A stretch of DNA of 43,357 nucleotides from Oscillospiraceae bacterium (GTDB lineage: Bacteria; Bacillota; Clostridia; Oscillospirales; Acutalibacteraceae): positions 1-43,357 of the forward strand of contig JAISUW010000015.1 of NCBI GenBank assembly GCA_031271865.1, read 5' to 3'. The translations under genes were made by a program, and so were the position numbers. Of the stretch, positions 8,351 to 16,796 are shown piece by piece; within the stretch, counting starts at the first letter, position 1, and each line of letters begins with the position of its first letter. Under the pieces are notes generated by a model that was given only the letters and a program-made list of their open reading frames with translations, ran no database searches and was not told where the DNA came from.

Positions 8351-9511
8351 TCAATTATAAGTCTTCCCCGGATTCTCAGGGGTACGCCGCACGAGATTCC
8401 CGCGCAGGATACGGAAGCCATGGGGCGGGAGGGACCAGCGGACGTAGTCCTTAATCAGGCCGAGCTTCTCCCCGGTCATGACGTCATACAAATCGAGCCC
8501 ATAGCCGCAGTCCGCGGAGAGTCCGATATCAAAGAACTCTGTGAAGCCGCCGTAACCGCCGTCGGAAAAATTGAAAGCAAAGAGCACATAGGAACCGTCG
8601 GCCATATGCTTCATCCCGAGGTAACGGTCGGTGTAGTTCCTGCCGCGGTCAATGACATAGGGCTGCCGCCCTTCCGGGTCTTGGTTGATGGCGAGCAGCT
8701 CTTTGTGCTTCATGAGGTCGGCCGTCTTTTCGTCGACGGTACGGATGTCGCAGCCCATCATCAGCGGGGACTGCATGACGCACCACAGCGCAAAGTGGAA
8801 TTCATACTCCGCATCGGACATACCGCCGCGCCCGACATTGCCCTGCCCATGCATCCCGGCGACGAGCATATCAATGTCATTCCAGAAGTACGGCGCAGCG
8901 TAGCAGAGCTTCGAGGCCTGCGAAGCCGCGATCTCCCGCACGGAGCCGAAGTGGTCGAAGATGTCACCGGTGGAACGGTACATATGCGCCCCCGTCGAGC
9001 GAATCCACTCCCCGGGGTTATCCTCCCCCCACTGGCAGGCGGAGTAGAGAATCTCCCTGCCGGTGGCTTTCAGAGCAAGTCCCATGCGCTGGTACATGAG
9101 CGTATTATGCGCCCCTTTGGGGCGGTTGCAGTTGTCGTACTTGAGGAAGTCCACGCCCCAGTCGGCAAAGGTCTGCGCGTCAATGAACTCATAGTCAAAG
9201 CTCGAGGGGTAGTTGGCGCAGGTGCGTGTTCCGCAGCAGGAGTACATCCCGAACTTCAGCCCAAGGGCATGGATTTGGTCCGCCAGCCACTTCATCCCGT
9301 GCGGGAACTTCGCGGGGTCGGCTACCAGACGTTTGTCGCTATCGCGCTCCATAAGGCTCCAGCAGTCGTCAATGACGACATACTCGTAGCCGGCATCCTT
9401 GAAGCCGCGGTTCACCATGGCTTTGGCGGACTCGAGCACCACGTCTTCGTTGATGTTCCGGGCAAAGGTGTTCCATGAATTCCAGCCGAGGGGCGGTGTC
9501 TTTGCTAACAT
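8351..9511 (-). CDS. GH27 alpha-galactosidase, cytoplasmic
   Basis: A 386-residue glycoside hydrolase family 27 enzyme. It begins KTPPLGWNSWNTF, which is diagnostic of GH27, and then has VVIDDCW. The catalytic nucleophile Asp is in FLKYDNCN and the general acid/base Asp in YFWNDIDML. A C-terminal beta domain follows (from about residue 290). GH27 enzymes remove terminal alpha-galactosyl (or N-acetyl-galactosaminyl) residues. There is no signal peptide, so it acts on imported sugars. It lies 50 bp after the GH38 gene on the minus strand, consistent with co-transcription, and is followed by the TTCGCGAA repeats. Fine specificity cannot be told. Confidence 0.92.
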   Translation of the reverse strand: MLAKTPPLGWNSWNTFARNINEDVVLESAKAMVNRGFKDAGYEYVVIDDCWSLMERDSDKRLVADPAKFPHGMKWLADQIHALGLKFGMYSCCGTRTCANYPSSFDYEFIDAQTFADWGVDFLKYDNCNRPKGAHNTLMYQRMGLALKATGREILYSACQWGEDNPGEWIRSTGAHMYRSTGDIFDHFGSVREIAASQASKLCYAAPYFWNDIDMLVAGMHGQGNVGRGGMSDAEYEFHFALWCVMQSPLMMGCDIRTVDEKTADLMKHKELLAINQDPEGRQPYVIDRGRNYTDRYLGMKHMADGSYVLFAFNFSDGGYGGFTEFFDIGLSADCGYGLDLYDVMTGEKLGLIKDYVRWSLPPHGFRILRGNLVRRTPENPGKTYN

Positions 9512-9561
9512 ATCGGTATCTCCGTTTCTATTCGCTTGCCTGCTTCATCTTAAAGCAGCTC

Positions 9562-12033
9562 TCATTCCAGGAAGTTCACCTGCGTTGCCTTGCCGTCGGC
9601 GGTGACGCGGAAGGTCTTAATCTCAAACTTCGCAAAGTCGGCATAGAACGCCGCATCGATTTGCGGCAAGGCAATGGCGGCGGTGGTATGCGCCTTGCCC
9701 TGCGTTTCAAACAGACGCAGGATGATGTCGCCCGAGCCGTCCTCGGCAAGCTTATACGCTGTGATAAGGATGTTGTCACAATCCACGCTGCCGTAGCTGT
9801 TCACTTTCGGGAGCGTACCTTTGTGGTAGCTCTCCTGCACGACAAAGGGCGCGTTATTGAGGGAGTGCGCCAGTCGGCTCACTTCGCTTTCCTCGGCCTC
9901 GCCGGTATGCGGATAGACGGCATAGGTAAAGCGCTGCAAACCCTCATCGCAGAAGTCATACTCCCGCTCCGGGCGCTTGGCACAGTGGTCAGCATAGACG
10001 CTGTTGCGGATAACCGTCAGACCGAGCATTGCTCCGTCTTCCGTAGCGGGGCAGGCGTAGCTGTACTTCGAGTCGCTCATAAGGGACAGCCCGGCGCGGC
10101 TGCCTGCAGGACCGACCGTCAAATCCGCCCACTGCATCGCCGGCTCTTCCTCCCCGTTGCAAGGGCGCTTAATGAATGCACCGGGAATCTCATAGGTAGC
10201 GGTCGGGTTCTCCCCGCGCAGCGGCATATTCATCTTCAGCATCGTCCACGGTTCCTGCCAGATGGCCTTGCACTCGGATACAAGGTTCTTCTGCCCGGTC
10301 GCCAGGATAATCCGCTGCAAGAGCCACGATTTGCCGTAGCTGTGCTTGACCTCGGCGACCGCCCGTGCAGAGCCGTCCTCCGTAATGCGCACGGATTCGA
10401 CTTCCATCTTTCCGAGGGTGTCGTCCCAAACAAAGTAGTCATGCGCCCAGATGTCCGGCGCAATGTCATTGATGACGGTCGGGGCGCAGATATCCGCATA
10501 GGTTTTTCCGCTGACCAAATCCGTCAGGGTAATGCTCCCATCCGTCGGGGCTATCGCCGCCCGGAGGTATTCATTCTCCAGCGTGACAATGCCGTCCGTT
10601 TCATAGGCTTTCGCTGTCCCCAACGGTTCGGGGATGGGCACTTCGCGGGTGCGCGGCCACATCCAGTAGACGGCATAGCCCATCGCGGGCAGTTTTGCAA
10701 TGAAGAGCGTATCCTTCTCGTCCGTACCCGTGAAGCGGGAGGCAACAACGTTCTGGCAGGGTACGGCGTTGCCTTGGCTGTCCTCCACCTTTCGGCAGGC
10801 GAAAGTTGTCCGGACAGGCACCTCTCTGGCAAAACCGCAGGCATTGAAGACGACGAGCGGCCGAGGGTACTTGACATCAATGCTGCAATAGCGCTCCTCG
10901 AACACAGGGTCGGAGACCCCCTCCAGCCACGTATCAATACTGCGGGCAATCTTGAGCATCGCGGTATTCGCGGCGTGGTCCGCCACGGTCATGGCATAGC
11001 CGTCCATATCGCGCACATCCGTATATGCCTCACGGATGGAGCAGCCGTCGAAGATGTCGTGGAAGTGATTGAAGCAGACATTCAGCCATGCTTCTTTCAG
11101 CTCAGAAGTGTGCGCCTTTGCCCCGAATTGCAGGGCGGCGGCGGTATCAAAGACCTCCGCGAAGAAGAGCGCCTCCTCGCAGCGGCGGTTGTGCTCCTTG
11201 ATCAGGGAGGTCGCCGCATAGCAGCCGCTGGCATGGTGCTGCAGCTCGTCCGCCCAGACCGGCAAGTCAACCCCCTCCTCTAACAAATCCCTAAAATAGC
11301 GGTCCGGCGCGGAGAACACTAAGTTGTAGCCTTCCGCTTTCTTTTGGAGCGCCGTTTCAATCAGCCCGCGGGTCGGACCGCCGCCGTGGTTGCCGATGCC
11401 GTAGTACAGTTGGACGGGCATCCCGCGCTTCTCTGCCTCCGCGGCGTGTTCTTCTATCTTCCGGCTTAAACCGGGGGCATCCCCGCAGCCGTAGCCGCCG
11501 AGGATGTGCCAGGCGGTGACGCGGGAACCGTCCGCGCCCTCCCACCAGAACGCACCGTAGGGAATCTCTGCATTCTCATGGCCGCCGGGGCGCTGGAAGC
11601 AGTAGCCCTCCATCCCGCCCTGCTTGAGCAGCTGCGGCAGGTTCCAGTTGTGCCCGAAGGAGTCCACGTTATAGCCGGTCTTGCAGGTTACGCCGAACTT
11701 CTCTTTATAGTAGCCCTGCGAATAGAGTGCATGGCGCGCAAAGCTCTCCGCAGAGGGCATATTGCAATCCGGCTGTACCCACCAGCCGTTGACAGGCTCC
11801 CAGCGCCCCGCCGCTATCGCTTCTTTGACTTCTGCAAACATTGCGGGGTCTATCTCCTCCACCCAGCGGTAATACGCCGCAGAGGAGCAGGTAAAGACAA
11901 AATCCGGGTACTCCTTGATTCTGTCCAGCGCCGAGCGGAAAGTCTGCAAGGCTTCATTGCAGCCCTCCTGCCAGCGCCAGAGCCAAATGGGGTCCAAATG
12001 GGCATTGCCGATCAGGTGGATGGGTTTGGACAT
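9562..12033 (-). CDS. GH38 alpha-mannosidase, cytoplasmic
   Basis: An 823-residue family 38 glycosidase. The N-terminus HLIGNAHLDPIWLWRW gives the zinc-binding His-x-Asp. The nucleophile Asp sits in TGYNVDSFGHNWNLPQ, and GNHGGGPTRG supplies further active-site residues. A long beta-rich C-terminal half follows, as is normal for the family (about 800-1000 residues). It lacks a signal peptide and so resembles the intracellular bacterial enzymes that trim alpha-mannosides. It is the first gene of the minus operon; a promoter lies about 75 bp upstream of the ATG at 12033. A 602-codon open frame on the opposite strand (9475-11283) is a codon-bias shadow. Confidence 0.92.
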   Translation of the reverse strand: MSKPIHLIGNAHLDPIWLWRWQEGCNEALQTFRSALDRIKEYPDFVFTCSSAAYYRWVEEIDPAMFAEVKEAIAAGRWEPVNGWWVQPDCNMPSAESFARHALYSQGYYKEKFGVTCKTGYNVDSFGHNWNLPQLLKQGGMEGYCFQRPGGHENAEIPYGAFWWEGADGSRVTAWHILGGYGCGDAPGLSRKIEEHAAEAEKRGMPVQLYYGIGNHGGGPTRGLIETALQKKAEGYNLVFSAPDRYFRDLLEEGVDLPVWADELQHHASGCYAATSLIKEHNRRCEEALFFAEVFDTAAALQFGAKAHTSELKEAWLNVCFNHFHDIFDGCSIREAYTDVRDMDGYAMTVADHAANTAMLKIARSIDTWLEGVSDPVFEERYCSIDVKYPRPLVVFNACGFAREVPVRTTFACRKVEDSQGNAVPCQNVVASRFTGTDEKDTLFIAKLPAMGYAVYWMWPRTREVPIPEPLGTAKAYETDGIVTLENEYLRAAIAPTDGSITLTDLVSGKTYADICAPTVINDIAPDIWAHDYFVWDDTLGKMEVESVRITEDGSARAVAEVKHSYGKSWLLQRIILATGQKNLVSECKAIWQEPWTMLKMNMPLRGENPTATYEIPGAFIKRPCNGEEEPAMQWADLTVGPAGSRAGLSLMSDSKYSYACPATEDGAMLGLTVIRNSVYADHCAKRPEREYDFCDEGLQRFTYAVYPHTGEAEESEVSRLAHSLNNAPFVVQESYHKGTLPKVNSYGSVDCDNILITAYKLAEDGSGDIILRLFETQGKAHTTAAIALPQIDAAFYADFAKFEIKTFRVTADGKATQVNFLE

Positions 12034-12108
12034 ACCGATTTCCTCGATTCGTTGGTAGTATTCGTATGGGTATCGAAGACACCCTTATGTTCCTCAAAAA
12101 ACGTGACC

Positions 12109-12137
12109 ATTATACCACATCTGAACCGGAATCGCAA
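12109..12137 (-). promoter_or_regulatory. Promoter of the mannosidase/galactosidase operon
   Basis: On the minus strand TTGCGA (12132-12137), a 17-bp spacer and TATAAT (12109-12114). The -35 matches four of six consensus bases and the -10 matches perfectly. It is divergent from the promoter at 12204-12232. Confidence 0.7.
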
Positions 12138-12203
12138 GAGGAAAATGAATCCGTTTTTCAGTGATTCAATTGTAAACATTTGGTAAATTCTGCCTGAACC
12201 CTC

Positions 12204-12232
12204 TTGACAAACCGATTTTTATATGCTATGCT
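12204..12232 (+). promoter_or_regulatory. Sigma-A promoter for the DUF6291-like gene
   Basis: TTGACA (12204-12209), a 17-bp spacer and TATGCT (12227-12232), 75 bp upstream of the start codon at 12307. Confidence 0.75.
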
Positions 12233-12306
12233 AAGAATTGTAAGGAGACCGAAACAAACCAGAACCGAAGCCGCAAAAAACCCGGAATGTGAAGGAGGAA
12301 GCAACC

Positions 12307-12993
12307 ATGGAGCGCAAAACACTGAAGATGACCCCCAACCGCCGTTTCTACTTTGACCACTTCGCGCCGCCGGAGCAAGAGAAGCTCATCGGTATGCTCC
12401 TGCAGTACGAAGCCGACGGCGTCGTGCCGGAGATCAATGATTCAATGATGCACATGGCCTTCGGTGCCATGGCCAAGAGCATTGATGCCGCCAAGAAGCG
12501 TGCGGCGACCAAGGCGGCGAAGCAGCAAGCCGCCGCCGCACAAACCGCCGACGAAGCGCAGCAAACAGGCCTCGCTGCACAAACCGACGCCGAGCCGCAG
12601 CAAACACCCGCCGCACAGGCACCCCCGGCAGCGAAAGCTGCCCCCGCCCTGAAGAAGCGCAGCACGAAAGAACTGCCGCCGCCGGTATTCCACCCGCGGG
12701 GCGCGGATTTTCTGTCAGATGAAGCGGAGAAGCAGCGGATTATAGAGGACTTCCTGTGGTTTTACGGGGAGTTTCCATTCAAGAACAACAAGATGAGCCC
12801 GGAGAAAGCCTTGGATCTATGGCTGGACGAAGAGATGGACACGGAGCCGATAGAGTATGTAATGAAAGCCCTGCGCCGCGATATATCCTGCAAGGTATTC
12901 AAGACCCACGCGCCGGATATGCGCAAATGGATCCTCCGGGAGAACTGGGCTCCCCTGATTGAGAAAGCGGAGAAGCAAGCGGCGGCCGCATAG
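12307..12993 (+). CDS. DUF6291-like protein with Ala/Gln-rich linker
   Basis: A 228-residue cytoplasmic protein in three parts. Residues 1-65 (FYFDHFAPPEQEKLIGMLLQ...AMAKSIDAAKKRA) resemble DUF6291, a small domain common at the N-terminus of phage replisome-organiser-type proteins. Residues about 65-125 are a low-complexity Ala/Gln/Pro linker. Residues 130-228 are helical and charged (FLWFYGEFPFKNNKMSPEKALDLWL). The ATG at 12307 is chosen because GAAGGAGG lies 9 bases upstream; a GTG at 12289 would place the ribosome binding site inside the gene. No phage genes surround it. The resemblance is from memory and modest, so function is unassigned. Confidence 0.65.
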   Translation: MERKTLKMTPNRRFYFDHFAPPEQEKLIGMLLQYEADGVVPEINDSMMHMAFGAMAKSIDAAKKRAATKAAKQQAAAAQTADEAQQTGLAAQTDAEPQQTPAAQAPPAAKAAPALKKRSTKELPPPVFHPRGADFLSDEAEKQRIIEDFLWFYGEFPFKNNKMSPEKALDLWLDEEMDTEPIEYVMKALRRDISCKVFKTHAPDMRKWILRENWAPLIEKAEKQAAAA

Positions 12994-13061
12994 CAGCCGC
13001 TGGCAGATATAAACCAAACAGCCCCCTATCACAGAGGCTGCGGCTATGCATTGCCTGCGCT

Positions 13062-13283
13062 TCAGACCTCGTCGAGGTGCTTGACGATGTCGGCGACGGA
13101 TTGGATGGAATCAAAGTCCTCTTCACGGAATTCGATATCGAACTCTGCTTCCAGGTTCTGCACAAGGTCATACAAGTCAAGGGAGTCGGCGGACAAGTCG
13201 TCCAAAGTGCTGTCCATGGTGATGACATCCGGTTCCAGGTCGAACTGCTCTGCGATTAAATCGCGCACACGTTCAAAGGTCAT
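13062..13283 (-). CDS. acpP: Acyl carrier protein
   Basis: A 73-residue acidic four-helix protein of normal ACP length. The phosphopantetheine attachment Ser is in SADSLDLYDLV (the DSL motif, about residue 34). Holo-ACP carries growing acyl chains in fatty acid synthesis, but no fab genes are adjacent, so it could instead serve a specialised acyl-transfer path. A promoter with perfect -35 lies about 145-175 bp upstream. The gene is convergent with the DUF6291-like gene. Confidence 0.9.
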   Translation of the reverse strand: MTFERVRDLIAEQFDLEPDVITMDSTLDDLSADSLDLYDLVQNLEAEFDIEFREEDFDSIQSVADIVKHLDEV

Positions 13284-13427
13284 GCTTTTTACCTCTCTTC
13301 TCGGGTTTTATGGGCACTTTGCGTTTTGCGGCAAAGAGCGTGTTGGAATACCCCTTGTCCCGCGGACCGTCTTCCCCTCTTTTACAGTGGAAACCGCCGT
13401 CCGCAGACGATTTGGGTTCGCAGAGAT

Positions 13428-13456
13428 ATAATAACCCATTCAGCCGAATATGTCAA
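13428..13456 (-). promoter_or_regulatory. Sigma-A promoter for the acyl carrier protein gene
   Basis: On the minus strand TTGACA (13451-13456), 17-bp spacer, TATTAT (13428-13433). It predicts a leader of about 135 nt before the start at 13283, in which I see no known regulatory motif. Confidence 0.75.
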
Positions 13457-13509
13457 GGGGGTAATGGTGTTTTTTTCAAATATTTTTTTGGATTGGTCAA
13501 AACGAATCC

Positions 13510-14094
13510 TTACGCAAGGGCTGCGGCGAGCAGCAAACCCGTCACGCCCTCCGCGTCCGGGACGCGCAGCGGCAGATACCATACATTCAGGTACAGCGGA
13601 CCGCCGCAGAAGAAGAGTCCGGCATTGCTGCCTTTCTCCGCGCCGATAAAGGCGCTCTCTTGGGCGCGCAAGATGACGCGCTCCGCCGCAAGTTCCGCAT
13701 CTGAAAAAAGCTGCACGGCACCCGCGAGTTCCTCACAGGCCGGCTTCTGCAGGACATAAGCCCGCCCTTGCGCATACCGCAGCGCAGCGGAGGCACAGCG
13801 AACCAAGCGGGAGAAGCGGAAGACATCCGACTTCTCCTGCGTGAACTCTTTGTATTTCGTTATGTTCTTATGCCCCTCCGCATTGGAGAGCCGCACATGA
13901 ATCGCCTGTTCCAGGCAGGCTTGTGCGTCATTGGCGGAACCTGCGGCGGGGGTACCGATATAGAGTTTCCCGCCGGTGTTTTCCGTTTCATAGTTGCGGA
14001 TATTCCCGACAGCCCCTTCCGGCAGCTGGCGGTACAGAGCGCTGATGAGGTCGCCGGCCAAGTAGATATACGGCGTTGGTTTGCATTCAGCCAT
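13510..14094 (-). CDS. Unknown 194-residue protein
   Basis: I do not recognise this family. It begins MAECKPTPYIYLAGDLISALYRQLPEG and has no clear signal peptide or membrane span. The middle carries KNITKYKEFTQEK and a helical stretch; the C-terminus GLFFCGGPLYLNVWYLPLR ends in an Ala/Leu-rich helix. An in-frame TTG at 14100, better spaced from AAAGGA, is an alternative start and would add two residues. It lies 75 bp downstream of the rnfC gene on the same strand and is probably co-transcribed. Confidence 0.6.
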   Translation of the reverse strand: MAECKPTPYIYLAGDLISALYRQLPEGAVGNIRNYETENTGGKLYIGTPAAGSANDAQACLEQAIHVRLSNAEGHKNITKYKEFTQEKSDVFRFSRLVRCASAALRYAQGRAYVLQKPACEELAGAVQLFSDAELAAERVILRAQESAFIGAEKGSNAGLFFCGGPLYLNVWYLPLRVPDAEGVTGLLLAAALA

Positions 14095-14175
14095 TGCCAA
14101 TCACATCCTTTCAGGACATCCTTATGCGTGTCCCGGACAGGATATGACCGCCCAACTCCTATTCCCTCTAAACCC

Positions 14176-15504
14176 TCAGCCCCCAACCGCTTTCCGCGCC
14201 GCCAAGACTTCCCGCAGTTTGCCCTTGCCCATCTTGATGCGCTGCACCAACTGCCGCTTGGCGGGGCAGACATAGGAGCAGGAGCCGCACTCTATGCAAG
14301 CCAAGACATTGCGCTTCTCCAAGGTGTCGTAGTCGTCAAAGCGCGCCGCCGCCTCCAGTGTGCAGGGCATCAGCTGCATGGGGCAACCCGCCACGCACGC
14401 CCCGCAGCGGATACAGGGCGTTTCCTGCGGAATGCGCGTCTCCGCCTCCGTGAAGAGGATGATGGCGTTGTTCGCTTTTGATACGGGAGCGTCCAGTGTC
14501 GGCGCGGCGTTGCCCATCATGGGGCCGCCTAAGATAATCTTCTTCGGTTGCTCCTTGACGCCGCCGCAGAAATCAATGACATCCTTCAAGCTGATACCGA
14601 TAGGCACGCGGACGTTCATCGGCTTCTCCACCGCCCCGCCGTCCACGGTCAGCGTGCGGCTCACGAGCGGTTTGCCCGTCTTGAAGTACCGCCCCAAAAA
14701 CGCTACGGAACCCACATTCATCACCAAGCACCCGACAGAACTCGGCAGCTTCCCCACAGGCACCACCCGCTCCGTCAGGCTGTGGATAAACATCTTCTCC
14801 GCCCCCTGCGGGTACTTCGAGGGCAGCACCCCGACACTGATGTGCAGCCCCGCCGACTCGGCCCGCGCACAGGCACTCTGCAGGAGCCGAATGGCGTCCG
14901 TCTTGTTGTCCTCAATACCGATAATGGTTTCCCGCAGGTACAGAAAGCGCATGATGAGCCGCGCCCCGTCTATGACATCCTCCGTGCTGTCGAGCAGCTC
15001 GCGGTGGTCGGCAGTGATATACGGTTCGCATTCCGCGGCGTTGATGAGCAGGACATTCGCCTCCCCCGCCGCACTCTTGAGCTTGGCATAGGCCGGGAAG
15101 CCCGCCCCGCCCAGACCGCACAGCCCCGAAGCGCGTACAGCCTCTATGAATTCGTCAAAGGTTTCCGGCACAGGTGCGCGGCGCAGCGGCTCATCCATGA
15201 GTCCATCGCTCTCTATGACCGCCATCTGCACATCTTCCCCATTGGCAATGCGCTTGACCTCTATGCGTTTCACCGTACCGCTCACGGAGGCATGTACCGG
15301 CACACAAAGTGCCCCGGGAGTATCGCCCACCACGTCGCCGACCTGCACCTTGTCGCCGGGCTTCACCAGCGGCTTGCAGGGCGCACCGATGTGCTGCTTC
15401 ATAAGCAACTGCACTTCTTTGCAATCCTCAATCCGCACCGCCTGCAATGCCGCCGTATGCTTATTGTGCTGCACCTTGATTCCGCGCCGGGTGAAAACGC
15501 CCAT
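14176..15504 (-). CDS. rnfC: RnfC-type electron transport subunit, without other rnf genes
   Basis: A 442-residue RnfC homologue of normal length. The N-terminus has GIKVQHNKHTA, then an H-like barrel, then the NADH/flavin Rossmann-type region with GLGGAGFPAYAKL and INAAECEPYITADHR. A soluble-ligand-binding beta-grasp region follows. Two 4Fe-4S sites close the protein: CIRCGACVAGCP (about 364) and CIECGSCSYVCPAKR (about 403). RnfC is the peripheral NADH-oxidising subunit of the Na+/H+-pumping ferredoxin:NAD oxidoreductase. The usual partners rnfD, G, E, A and B do not follow; the next genes are an unknown protein and an ACP. PduS-like proteins share the fold and are an alternative. Confidence 0.88.
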   Translation of the reverse strand: MGVFTRRGIKVQHNKHTAALQAVRIEDCKEVQLLMKQHIGAPCKPLVKPGDKVQVGDVVGDTPGALCVPVHASVSGTVKRIEVKRIANGEDVQMAVIESDGLMDEPLRRAPVPETFDEFIEAVRASGLCGLGGAGFPAYAKLKSAAGEANVLLINAAECEPYITADHRELLDSTEDVIDGARLIMRFLYLRETIIGIEDNKTDAIRLLQSACARAESAGLHISVGVLPSKYPQGAEKMFIHSLTERVVPVGKLPSSVGCLVMNVGSVAFLGRYFKTGKPLVSRTLTVDGGAVEKPMNVRVPIGISLKDVIDFCGGVKEQPKKIILGGPMMGNAAPTLDAPVSKANNAIILFTEAETRIPQETPCIRCGACVAGCPMQLMPCTLEAAARFDDYDTLEKRNVLACIECGSCSYVCPAKRQLVQRIKMGKGKLREVLAARKAVGG

Positions 15505-15567
15505 CTTCCGAAACTCCCTTAAGCATTACTCTCAAAAGACAGGGAGAACCCCCTCCCCATCCCGCAT

Positions 15568-15596
15568 ATTATACCACGTCTGCCGCCGCTTTGCAA
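15568..15596 (-). promoter_or_regulatory. Sigma-A promoter for rnfC
   Basis: On the minus strand TTGCAA (15591-15596), 17-bp spacer, TATAAT (15568-15573), 64 bp upstream of the start at 15504. Confidence 0.75.
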
Positions 15597-15651
15597 GGGG
15601 AAATTCCGAAACCGCGCAGGTGCCCTTGCAGCGCAGGGGCAACAAGGGGAT

Positions 15652-15698
15652 GTGCAAACAACAAGGGCGAATGCGCTCGCCCCCGTGTTTGTTTTTTC
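15652..15698. terminator. Terminator-like hairpin after phosphonatase-like gene
   Basis: GGGCGA (15665-15670) pairs with TCGCCC (15677-15682), with AAACA...TGTTT extending the outer stem. T-rich tracts flank both sides, so on the minus strand it can end the HAD-family transcript just before the rnfC promoter. Confidence 0.6.
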
Positions 15699-15715
15699 AG
15701 ATGGACAGGAAACCT

Positions 15716-16579
15716 TTACCCAATGGTTTCAATCAAGCCCTGCCCGGGACGCTCCCCGCGGCGCAGGCGCGGCTCAATCTGCCCGAAGATGATTTCCGGG
15801 ACGTAGGCCACCGACGGCACCAGGAAGTCCGGCTTAGAGGCGGCCAACTCGTCGTAGGTATTGCTCCCGCTGGCATACAGCCCGATGGTCCAGCACCCGG
15901 CGTTGTTGCCGCACTTCATGCCGGCAGCGGTGTCGTCAATCTTGACCACGGCCTCAATCGGAATCACTTTCTGCGTCAGCTGATAGGCTTGCAGCATACA
16001 ATCGTACACCATGAAAGGCGAAGGACGCCCCGGGACTTTCTCCGCATTGGTCACGACATCAAACTTCATCCCGAAGTTCTCTTCCAGCACCTGATTGAGT
16101 GCCAGCGAATCCTCTTGGTAGTAGCCGGTATCGCAGCCGACCAGAATGCCCGCCTCGCGCAGCTTGGATATGGCTTCCAGTGCGCCGTCAATGGGACGCG
16201 CCAAGTCGTCGTCCACAATGTACTTGCTCATGAGCGGCCGGAACGTCGCGAGAATGGCTTCAAAGTCATTCTCATCCCAGTCGCGGCCGTGCTTGGCGCG
16301 GAACTGCTCGGCGACCTCGGGTTGGTTCAGGAGCATCCGCAAATGCGTGGGCTTAAAGTTGCCCATGGGCTTGCGGATGGTAGCCCAGTCGCATTCCATG
16401 CCGAATTCCTTGAGTGCCTCATAGAACGGCACGACGGGCGCTTTGCATCCGCGCAGGTCGTCCAGCGGCCAACGCTCCCGCAAATCGCCGGGTCCGTCGC
16501 AGAATGTCCCAGCCGTATCCAAGACGGCCAACTCGATTTTACCGGTATAGTGACGGTTGTACATGGTCATGATTCGCAC
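15716..16579 (-). CDS. Phosphonoacetaldehyde hydrolase-like HAD protein
   Basis: A 287-residue HAD protein with phosphonatase features. Motif I reads AVLDTAGTFCDG, matching the D-x-A-G-T nucleophile box of PhnX. The cap has IRKPMGNFKPTHLRMLL, similar to the PhnX segment that carries the Schiff-base Lys. GRPSPFMVYDCMLQA matches the family GRPxPxM motif, and KIDDTAAGMKCGNNAGCWTIGL is the acidic motif IV. PhnX cleaves phosphonoacetaldehyde to acetaldehyde and phosphate. No phn transport or aminotransferase genes are nearby, so a different sugar-phosphate substrate is possible. I use the GTG at 16579 because GAGGGAG lies 8 bases upstream; ATG at 16570 is an alternative. Confidence 0.75.
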   Translation of the reverse strand: MRIMTMYNRHYTGKIELAVLDTAGTFCDGPGDLRERWPLDDLRGCKAPVVPFYEALKEFGMECDWATIRKPMGNFKPTHLRMLLNQPEVAEQFRAKHGRDWDENDFEAILATFRPLMSKYIVDDDLARPIDGALEAISKLREAGILVGCDTGYYQEDSLALNQVLEENFGMKFDVVTNAEKVPGRPSPFMVYDCMLQAYQLTQKVIPIEAVVKIDDTAAGMKCGNNAGCWTIGLYASGSNTYDELAASKPDFLVPSVAYVPEIIFGQIEPRLRRGERPGQGLIETIG

Positions 16580-16663
16580 AGGAAGACTCCCTCGTTTCCC
16601 ATGCTTCTCCTCTCTGAAAATTAGGGCACATACTATCCCTATTTTGCGGTTTACACCATGCGT

Positions 16664-16692
16664 ATTTTAGCACATTCCGGAGGCATTGTCAA
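16664..16692 (-). promoter_or_regulatory. Sigma-A promoter for phosphonatase-like gene
   Basis: On the minus strand TTGACA (16687-16692), 17-bp spacer, TAAAAT (16664-16669). It is divergent from the hydrolase promoter at 16738. Confidence 0.75.
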
Positions 16693-16737
16693 GGGTTTTT
16701 GTCCGTATTCCGGCCGAGGGCACCCACAAAAAAAGAC

Positions 16738-16766
16738 TTGCAATTCCTTTCATACTGTGCTATAAT
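16738..16766 (+). promoter_or_regulatory. Sigma-A promoter for alpha/beta hydrolase gene
   Basis: TTGCAA (16738-16743), 17-bp spacer, TATAAT (16761-16766), 31 bp upstream of the ATG at 16797. Confidence 0.8.
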
Positions 16767-16796
16767 AAAAAATACAATATAATGAGGTAAACATAT

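Noticed and set aside
9475-11283. 602-codon open frame on the plus strand opposite the GH38 gene
   Set aside because: It is antisense to a clear GH38 gene and shows no family motifs; long antisense frames arise from GC-rich codon use.
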